From Thermoplasmata archaeon (GTDB taxonomy: Archaea > Thermoplasmatota > Thermoplasmata > Lutacidiplasmatales > UBA184), in NCBI GenBank assembly GCA_028864975.1, contig JAGWLG010000003.1, positions 62,001 through 126,000 on the forward strand: 64,000 nucleotides of DNA, given 5' to 3'. Under the pieces are notes generated by a model. The model was not told where the DNA came from and made no database searches. It was given only the letters and a program-made list of their open reading frames with translations. A program made the translations under genes and the position numbers. Shown piece after piece: positions 58,224 through 64,000 of this stretch; position 1 is the first letter of the stretch; every line of letters starts with the position of its first letter.

Positions 58224-59630
58224 ATGTCCAGTGCTGTGAAGCGGGCGATGCCACCGACGACCGTGGCCGTTACCGGGGGCCCGAAGAACGTCCGCGGCGT
58301 GGTCCTGAAGACCCCCATCCCCGGCCCGAAGGGGAAGGCCGTGGTGGACCTCGACACCCAGTACCTGATGACCTCGACCAAGACGGCCCCCGTGGTCGCG
58401 CAGAGCGCGAAGGGGGTTTGGGTCACCGACGTCGATGGGAACCGGATCCTCGACTTCACGAGCGGTGTGGGGGTCCTGGGGACGGGCCACTGCCACCCCG
58501 CGGTCGTCGAGGCCGTCCAAAATCAGGCGAAGGAGCTCATGCACTTCGCGGGGACGGACTTCTATTACGAGATCCAAGCCCGCCTGGCGGAGAAGTTGGC
58601 CAAACTCGCCCCGGGGAAGAACCCCAAGAAGGTCTTCTTCACGAACTCCGGGACCGAGAGCGTCGAGGCCGCGGTCAAGATGGCGCGCTGGAACACCCAG
58701 CGGCCCTTGACCCTGGGCCTCATCGGGTCCTTCCACGGCCGCAGCATGGGGGCGCTCACCCTCACGTCGAGCAAGCCCGCGCAACGCCGCAGGTTCAACG
58801 CCTACACCGGTGGCGGCGTGCACATCCCGGCCCCGACCTGCTACCGTTGCCCCTACAAGCTCGAGTACCCGAGCTGCGACCTCTACTGCGCCAAGATCCT
58901 GGAGGAGCTCTACTTCAACACGGTCCTTCCGCCGGAGGACATCGCCGCGTTCGTGGCCGAGCCGGTCATCGGGGAGGGGGGGTACGTCGTCCCACCCAAG
59001 GAGTACTTCCAGGTCATGCAGAGGATGCTCAAGCCGCACGGGATCCTGCACGTGTCGGACGAGGTCCAGGCGGGGATGGGCCGCACCGGGAAGTGGTGGG
59101 CCATCGAGAACTTCGGAGTGGTCCCGGACATGATCACCACGGCCAAGGCGCTGGGCAGCGGCATGCCGATCGGCGCGATGGTCTTCGACGCGAAGCTGGA
59201 CTACACCTATCAGGGGGCCCACTCCAACACCTACGGTGGGAACGCCGTCGGCTGCGCGGCTTCGCTCGCCACCTTCGACGTCTTCGAGCGCGAGCACCTC
59301 CTCGACAACGCGACGAAGCAGGGCGCCTACCTGACCAAGCGTCTCAAGGAGCTCCAGGGCAAGTACGACTGCATCGGGGATGTCCGGGGGCTCGGGCTGA
59401 TGGTGGCGACCGACTTCGTCAAGGACCGGACGACCCGCGAGCACGCCCCGAAGCTCCGTGATGAGGTCGAAAAGCAGGCCTACCAGCGGGGCCTTGTCCT
59501 TCTGGGTTGTGGACGGTCGGCGATCCGATTCATCCCGGCGCTCATCGTCAAGGAACCCGAGATCGACGAGGCTGTGGAGATCTACGAACAGGCCGTAGGC
59601 GCAGCCCTGAAAGCGACCGGGGCGAACTGA
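58224..59630 (+). CDS. Class III PLP-dependent aminotransferase (4-aminobutyrate/ornithine type or amino-acid racemase)
   Basis: 468 residues. PLP-enzyme motifs: VWVTDVDGNRILDFTSGVGVLGTGHCHPAVVEAVQNQA, FFTNSGTESVEAAVKMAR, GSFHGRSMGALTLTSSKP, AAFVAEPVIGEGGYVVPPKEYFQ, HVSDEVQAGMGRTGKWWAIENFGVVPDM and the Schiff-base Lys in TTAKALGSGMPIGAMV. The CYRCPYKLEYPSCDLYC segment is typical of an archaeal subgroup in which some members are broad-specificity amino-acid racemases, so transaminase activity is not certain. ATG at 58224; CTTTATCC about 35-42 nt upstream is the likely TATA box. Confidence 0.87.
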   Translation: MSSAVKRAMPPTTVAVTGGPKNVRGVVLKTPIPGPKGKAVVDLDTQYLMTSTKTAPVVAQSAKGVWVTDVDGNRILDFTSGVGVLGTGHCHPAVVEAVQNQAKELMHFAGTDFYYEIQARLAEKLAKLAPGKNPKKVFFTNSGTESVEAAVKMARWNTQRPLTLGLIGSFHGRSMGALTLTSSKPAQRRRFNAYTGGGVHIPAPTCYRCPYKLEYPSCDLYCAKILEELYFNTVLPPEDIAAFVAEPVIGEGGYVVPPKEYFQVMQRMLKPHGILHVSDEVQAGMGRTGKWWAIENFGVVPDMITTAKALGSGMPIGAMVFDAKLDYTYQGAHSNTYGGNAVGCAASLATFDVFEREHLLDNATKQGAYLTKRLKELQGKYDCIGDVRGLGLMVATDFVKDRTTREHAPKLRDEVEKQAYQRGLVLLGCGRSAIRFIPALIVKEPEIDEAVEIYEQAVGAALKATGAN

Positions 59631-59778
59631 GCCCGGCCCGGGCTGCGGACCTTCGCCGTCCTGAGGCGATCACGAGCGGAGCGCTTGACCGACGTCCCCG
59701 GGTGAGACTGCAACGCCATCGGGAGATCGGGGGTCCTAGCTTCCCTCGGGAACTCGAGGCGCACCCACCGAGCGACCT

Positions 59779-60384
59779 CTAGACATCCAGCGAAACCAAA
59801 TCGAGCGCCCTCTCCAGAGCGAGGGCGAGACGGTGGCGGTGGCAGAGCGTCGGTGCGAGTTCCGTGCAGAGAAAGAGCGGATGGCGGGTGAGGAGGGGGC
59901 GAACCTCCTGCAGCTTGTCAGGGGTCGCGACCTGCGTGTCGTACCAATGGAAGAGCGCGGACGGGCCGACCTTCCCGCTCTTGAACGGTTCGCGGACCGC
60001 CGGAGGGACCCCCAGATCGGGGCGGTGCACGTACTCCAGTCCACGGTCCTCGACAATCTTCCTCAGGATCGGCTGGTTCCACGAGGGCGTGTGCACGCTG
60101 AAAGGGGTGTCGCGGATGTCGACGACGAGACGACAGTCCAAGATGGGCAATGCCAACTGGTCGCACAGCTCAGCGGGGGTCCTTCCGCTGCTTCCCGCGC
60201 TGGTGAAGTCGAAGACCTTTCTCCCGGAGGCGACCAGGGCGTCGAATCGGCGAAGGTTCCACGCGCGCTGAGCGACCGATTGTGCGAGCGGAGTAGGGGA
60301 CCTCACCTTCGCCCTCTTCCCGACTTTGCGGTGTGCCGCCCCGACCTCAGGACGTGCTGACCTTGCCACGACCTTTGGCCTCAT
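59779..60384 (-). CDS. DUF488 family protein
   Basis: Function unknown. 201 residues. The family signature is RLVVDIRDTPFSVHTPSWNQPILRKIVEDRGLEYVHRPDLGVPPAVREPF, then ALFHWYDTQVATPDKLQEV and the C-terminal LFLCTELAPTLCHRHRLALALER, which corresponds to the conserved C.E......CHR motif of DUF488. The first 75 residues are poorly conserved. It is convergent with the aminotransferase gene and divergent from the alcohol dehydrogenase. Confidence 0.82.
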   Translation of the reverse strand: MRPKVVARSARPEVGAAHRKVGKRAKVRSPTPLAQSVAQRAWNLRRFDALVASGRKVFDFTSAGSSGRTPAELCDQLALPILDCRLVVDIRDTPFSVHTPSWNQPILRKIVEDRGLEYVHRPDLGVPPAVREPFKSGKVGPSALFHWYDTQVATPDKLQEVRPLLTRHPLFLCTELAPTLCHRHRLALALERALDLVSLDV

Positions 60385-60467
60385 CGTCTGGGGGTCTCTT
60401 CCCCGATCCCCGGGCGTGGCCCGCCACGGTCGCGAATCATAAGAGCCCGCCCTCCTGCCGACGTCTC

Positions 60468-61505
60468 ATGAAGGCCGCGCTTCTCGGACCGCACGGTGTG
60501 GGGCTCCACGAAGCTCCAGCGCCCCACGCCCGCGAAGGGGAGCTCATCGTCGCGATGCGCGCCTGCGGCGTCTGTGGGACCGATCTGGAGAAGGTCCGGG
60601 GCAACTACAGCGCGACGGGCAAGATCGGGCACGAACCCGCGGGAGAAGTCGTCGAGGTTGGACCTGGCGTGGACGGATTCTCCATCGGCGACCGAGTCTT
60701 CGTTCATCACCACGTCGCCTGCGGTCGGTGTGCGGTCTGCGCAGCGGGGACCCCCACGTTCTGTCCGCAGTACCAGGCCACGAACATCGATCCGGGCGGT
60801 TTCTCCGAGCTCTTTCGGGTTCCCGCGTTGAACGTCAAGGCTGGCGCCGCCCTCCCGCTTCCCCCGAGCCTGAGCGACTTGGAGGCGACGTTCATCGAGC
60901 CGCTAGGCTGCTGCATCGAAGGCCTTTGGTCCACCCCGTTCCGAGAGGGTCAGAAGGTGGTCGTGCTCGGGCTAGGCCCGATCGGGTTGCTCTACCTGCG
61001 GCTCCTCAAGGCGTTAGGCGCGGCTTGGATCGGGGCGGGCGACCTTTCACCCTACCGAAGGGCAGCCGCGGAGCGAAGCGGCGCGGATGTCGCATTCGAC
61101 CCGCGCGAGGGGGGCGTGGTCCAACGGGAGTGCGGAGCCGCGACGGGCGGGCTGGGACCCGACCTCGTGGTGGTCGCAACCGGAGCTCCCAGCGCCATTG
61201 CCCAGGCCGTGGGACTTTGTCGGCGCGGAGGCACGGTCAATCTCTTCGGGCTGCCCGAGAAGGGAGGGAGACTCGACTACGACCTGCAACAGCTCTACCT
61301 GCGCGGGGTCCGCGTCATCCCCACGTACGCGACGACCGAGCGAGGGACGATGGAGGCGTTGAAGCAGATCTCGATCGGTCGCGTGAAGGTGCGCGACCTC
61401 GCCACGCACACCTTCCCCTTATCGGAGGTCCCGGCGGCCTTCGCCCAGGCGGCCCGGACCGAGGAGGCGATCAAGGTCGTGGTCACCTCGGACGGCCGGG
61501 CATGA
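60468..61505 (+). CDS. Zinc-dependent medium-chain alcohol/polyol dehydrogenase
   Basis: NAD(P)-dependent oxidation of an alcohol, polyol or threonine-like substrate. 345 residues: catalytic zinc ligands in RACGVCGTDLEKVRG (Cys) and KIGHEPAGEVVEVG (His-Glu); structural zinc cysteines in VACGRCAVCAAGTPTFC; nucleotide-binding VVVLGLGPIGLLYLRLLKALG. The ATG at 60468 follows a TATA-like CATAAGA by about 30 nt. The stop overlaps the next start by 4 nt (ATGA), so it is coupled to a GNAT gene. Confidence 0.88.
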   Translation: MKAALLGPHGVGLHEAPAPHAREGELIVAMRACGVCGTDLEKVRGNYSATGKIGHEPAGEVVEVGPGVDGFSIGDRVFVHHHVACGRCAVCAAGTPTFCPQYQATNIDPGGFSELFRVPALNVKAGAALPLPPSLSDLEATFIEPLGCCIEGLWSTPFREGQKVVVLGLGPIGLLYLRLLKALGAAWIGAGDLSPYRRAAAERSGADVAFDPREGGVVQRECGAATGGLGPDLVVVATGAPSAIAQAVGLCRRGGTVNLFGLPEKGGRLDYDLQQLYLRGVRVIPTYATTERGTMEALKQISIGRVKVRDLATHTFPLSEVPAAFAQAARTEEAIKVVVTSDGRA

Positions 61506-62158
61506 AGCGTTCCTTCCGGGGGCGGAGCGAACCTCCGGCGCCCGTATCGATCGTGGTCCGCGACGCGCGCCCCGGGGATCGCGGGGACCTCGAACGCTTC
61601 CACCGTGGACTACAGCTCTACCTCGCGCCGAAGGAGACCCGCTACCACCAGCAGCGTCTGCCCGCAGGATACGGCCGGGCCTACGTGAAACAGTCGCTCG
61701 ACCTTATCGCGAAGCGGGGCGGGTTCGTGCTCATCGCCGAGCTGTCCCGTCGGAGCGTGGGATTCCTGACCGGGCTCCTTCAGCCCCTCGCTCCCTCGGT
61801 CGCTCGGATGGAGCAGCGGCCCAATGTCCAGGGCTTCGTTCTCGATGTCTTTGTCACCCCCTCCGTCCGTGGGAAGGGGGTCGGACAGGCGCTCTTCATG
61901 GAGGCGGAACGAAGGTTCGTGGCCCGCGGATGCGACAATGTCCAGCTCACCGTGCTGCCCCCGAACCTGGAGGCGCGTCGGTTCTACGAGCGGGCAGGCT
62001 ACGAGCCTATCGACCTCCGGCTCCGTAAGGACCTCGGGACCGCGCCGCGCAGCTGGGAGGAGGCCCGTCGCCGCCGACAGCGGGGGCGTCAGGGTCTGCG
62101 GCGTCGAGCGCGGCGAAGCCGAAGAGGAGCGAAACGCTCTCGGCTCAGGAACGGGTGA
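61502..62158 (+). CDS. GNAT N-acetyltransferase with Arg-rich C-terminal tail
   Basis: 218 residues. Acetyl-CoA-binding motif: VQGFVLDVFVTPSVRGKGVGQALFMEAERRFVARGCDNVQLTVLPPNLEARRFYERAGYEPIDLRLRKDL (about 115-185). The last 25 residues are strongly basic (RRRRQRGRQGLRRRARRSRRGAKRSR), suggesting nucleic-acid or ribosome contact; that is inference. Translationally coupled to the upstream dehydrogenase and 7 nt before the methyltransferase start. Acceptor unknown. Confidence 0.82.
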   Translation: MKRSFRGRSEPPAPVSIVVRDARPGDRGDLERFHRGLQLYLAPKETRYHQQRLPAGYGRAYVKQSLDLIAKRGGFVLIAELSRRSVGFLTGLLQPLAPSVARMEQRPNVQGFVLDVFVTPSVRGKGVGQALFMEAERRFVARGCDNVQLTVLPPNLEARRFYERAGYEPIDLRLRKDLGTAPRSWEEARRRRQRGRQGLRRRARRSRRGAKRSRLRNG

Positions 62159-62165
62159 TGTGGAC

Positions 62166-62978
62166 ATGGCTACGGCTCTACCGAAACGCCTGGGACGAAG
62201 GATCTTCGGTACGGATCCTGCGGTGTACAACCGGGTGCGCTTCGGCTATCCGCCTCGTGTCCACGAGATCCTTCAACGGCGATGCGGCCTCGTCCCCGGC
62301 TCGCGCGTCTTCGAGATCGGCCCAGGGACGGGCATCGCGACCCGAGAACTCCTCATGCTGGGAGCGAACCCGCTGACCGTGGTCGAGCCCGATCCGAGGC
62401 TCGCGCGCTACCTCGGCGGCCATCTCTGCCGCTTTCGGAGCAGGGTCCGGATCGTCAACGCCCCGTTCGAGCGGGCCCAGCTGGAGGAGGGCGGCTACGA
62501 CCTTGGAGCCGCGGCCACGTCCTTCCACTGGCTGAACGAACGCGTGGCCCTCCGAAAGGTCGCGCGAGCGCTTCGGCCGGAGGGGTGGTGGGCTTCGTGG
62601 TCCAATCTGCACGGGGACCTTGAGCACCCGGGTCCGTTCCACCGTGCCATCCAGCCCTTATACGGCCGCCCGAGCGGACAACCGCCGAAGTGGGCGCAGG
62701 GCGGTGCGTCCCTTGCGAAGCAGCAAGCAGAGCGCCTGCACGCCATTCGCGCGTCGCGTTGCTTTGACCGAGCGACCGCCGAGGTGGTCCGATGGCCGGT
62801 GACCCTCAGCACGTCGAGGGTCGTTGCGCTGTGGAGCACGTTCAGCGACATCAGGGTCCTGCCGGTGGCGAAGCGCAGGCAGTTCCTCCTCGGACTCGCG
62901 CGGATCTCGGACGACGAGTTCGGTGGAACGGTCCGGTTCAAGATCGTGACTCCCATCGTCACCGCTCGACGGGTCTGA
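62166..62978 (+). CDS. Class I SAM-dependent methyltransferase
   Basis: 270 residues from the ATG at 62166 (a GTG two codons upstream is possible). The SAM site is RVFEIGPGTGIATRELLMLGANPLTVVEPDPRLARYL (motif I and the acidic end of strand 2), with YDLGAAATSFHWLNERVALRKVARALRPEGWWASWSN as motifs II/III, matching the methyltransferase type 11 group related to trans-aconitate or ubiquinone-type enzymes. Third gene of the dehydrogenase-GNAT-methyltransferase set. Substrate unknown. Confidence 0.85.
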   Translation: MATALPKRLGRRIFGTDPAVYNRVRFGYPPRVHEILQRRCGLVPGSRVFEIGPGTGIATRELLMLGANPLTVVEPDPRLARYLGGHLCRFRSRVRIVNAPFERAQLEEGGYDLGAAATSFHWLNERVALRKVARALRPEGWWASWSNLHGDLEHPGPFHRAIQPLYGRPSGQPPKWAQGGASLAKQQAERLHAIRASRCFDRATAEVVRWPVTLSTSRVVALWSTFSDIRVLPVAKRRQFLLGLARISDDEFGGTVRFKIVTPIVTARRV

Positions 62979-63212
62979 GGGGTGCGACCCGTAGCGCTCG
63001 ATCCCCCCCGGCGGCACCCCCATCTGCCCCAACGGGAAGGGGGGGAAGGGGACCTTGGGATCTGAGCGCGAACGGCACGCAGCGCATGCAACCTGTGAAG
63101 GGGGATCCAGCCGCGGTCCGCGAGATCGCGGAGCCAGGAAGCCGCTCGGTCAGGTCGCCCGAAGGCTCTATACCTCCCCCCTCTAACCCAACCCTACCTG
63201 GAGGGTGCCGAC

Positions 63213-64000
63213 ATGGACTGGGGTCTCAAGAACCGTCTCTCGCGGATGATCAAGCCCTCCACGGGGCGGTCCGTCATGCTGGCCGTCGACCACGGCTACT
63301 TCATGGGTCCGACCCACGGTCTCGAGGTCCCTCGGAAGACGATCGCGCCCCTGCTGCCCTACTGCGACGCGCTCGCGCTCACTCGTGGCGTCCTGCGCCA
63401 GTGCGTGGATGCGTCCGCGGACGTCCCGATCCTCCTACGAGTCTCCGGTGGCTCTTCGGTTCTGAGCGAGGACCTCTCCCACGAGAACATCACCACCTCC
63501 ATGGAGGAGGCGATCCGCCTCAATGTGGCCGGGGTCGCGATGAGCGTCTTCGTGGGGAGCGCCCACGAGCACCCCACCCTCGTGAACCTTGGGAAGCTCG
63601 TCGACGAGGGGGAGCGCTACGGCATCCCCGTGGTGGGGATCACGGCGGTCGGGAAGGAGCTTCAGAAACGGGACGCCCGCTACCTCTCCCTCGCGTCGCG
63701 GCTGTGCGCGGAGATGGGCGCGCATATCATCAAGACGTACTATTGCGAGGAAGGCTTCGACAAGGTCGTCGAGGGCTGTCCCGCCCCGATCGTGGTCGCC
63801 GGTGGCCCCAAGTTCAATTCGGACAAGGAGGCCCTCGAGCTGGCGTCCCGCGCGGTCGAGCTCGGGGCGGTGGGCGTTGACATGGGCCGCAACATCTGGC
63901 AGTCGGAGCATCCCGTCGCCATGATCCGAGCCATCCGTGCCATCGTCCACGACGAGGCGACGGTCAAGGAAGCTCTCAACGTCCTCGAGGAGGGGAAGCG
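63213..64000 (+). CDS. LsrF/class I aldolase family protein (partial, C-terminus off window)
   Basis: Schiff-base-forming TIM-barrel enzyme related to LsrF (3-hydroxy-5-phosphonooxypentane-2,4-dione thiolase) and to archaeal class I fructose-bisphosphate aldolases. 262 residues are visible: MDWGLKNRLSRMIKPSTGRSVMLAVDHGYFMGPTHGLEVP, LLRVSGGSSVLSEDLSHENI, VGITAVGKELQKRDARYLSLASRLCAEMGAHIIKTYYCEEGFDKVVEGCPAPIVVAGGPKF with the Schiff-base Lys in IIKTYY, and GAVGVDMGRNIWQSEHPVAMI. The match is closest to LsrF. Start ATG follows GGAGGG by about 7 nt; CTCTATACC at about 63165 may be the TATA box. Confidence 0.87.
   Translation, partial: MDWGLKNRLSRMIKPSTGRSVMLAVDHGYFMGPTHGLEVPRKTIAPLLPYCDALALTRGVLRQCVDASADVPILLRVSGGSSVLSEDLSHENITTSMEEAIRLNVAGVAMSVFVGSAHEHPTLVNLGKLVDEGERYGIPVVGITAVGKELQKRDARYLSLASRLCAEMGAHIIKTYYCEEGFDKVVEGCPAPIVVAGGPKFNSDKEALELASRAVELGAVGVDMGRNIWQSEHPVAMIRAIRAIVHDEATVKEALNVLEEGK

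Noticed and set aside
1..64000. CRISPR arrays, rRNA genes, prophage or integrase genes
   Set aside because: I looked for regularly spaced repeats, conserved rRNA segments and integrase-like genes and saw none; the only mobile-element gene is the split TnpB.

Overview
The window is a very G+C-rich archaeal chromosome segment. The archaeal evidence is: an archaeal-type ribosomal protein operon with eS4, eL32, eL19 and the RNase P protein Rnp1; TATA-box promoters and frequent GTG/TTG starts; tRNAs without encoded CCA; an archaeal mevalonate cluster (HMG-CoA synthase, thiolase-like protein, DUF35 protein, dedicated HTH regulator); a PAC2 proteasome chaperone; DUF835, DUF99 and DUF488 proteins. 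The gene families and the secreted GH25 muramidase best suit a Thermoplasmatota-like lineage. That placement is inference; no rRNA is present to confirm it.

Layout. (1) 1-12.5 kb, minus strand: 23 tightly packed genes from uL3 to a partial uL15 under one strong TATA promoter, many of them carrying disordered extensions. (2) 12.8-20 kb: DUF2203, a GNAT, membrane and zinc-ribbon proteins of unknown role, DUF99, a 13-residue Cys-rich micro-ORF, tRNA-Arg(TCT), a glycosyltransferase with a remnant of a secreted protein fused behind it. (3) 20-25 kb: an MDR oxidoreductase and a large secreted GH25 lysozyme-like protein lying between two copies of a DUF835 gene segment. (4) 24.2-28.8 kb, minus strand: a mevalonate-type operon (regulator, HMG-CoA synthase, thiolase-like protein that has lost its catalytic Cys and His, DUF35, DUF835), preceded by an inverted-repeat operator and a tRNA-Ala(GGC) gene with an intron in its T-loop. 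(5) 28.8-42 kb: GNAT, PAC2 chaperone with an HbYX tail, UDP-sulfoquinovose synthase plus a sugar nucleotidyltransferase, a VIT1/CCC1-type transporter, MBL hydrolase, M20 peptidase, two GT4 glycosyltransferases, an aminotransferase. (6) 42-56 kb: two giant anchored surface proteins, PurA, tRNA-Val(CAC), small regulators, GDP-mannose dehydratase and a GvpD/KaiC-like ATPase. (7) 55.8-64 kb: a frameshifted TnpB, a coiled-coil protein, a class III aminotransferase, DUF488, alcohol dehydrogenase-GNAT-methyltransferase, and an LsrF-like aldolase running off the end.

How the genes fit together. A recurring theme is the cell envelope. Sulfoquinovose and GDP-deoxyhexose precursor genes and three GT4 glycosyltransferases share the window with three large secreted, C-terminally anchored, heavily N-glycosylatable proteins built from shared Ig-like and basket-like repeats, one of which carries a muramidase domain. 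The most distinctive single features are the T-loop intron with a complete bulge-helix-bulge, the catalytically depleted thiolase in the mevalonate operon, and two similar palindromic operators placed just upstream of TATA boxes.
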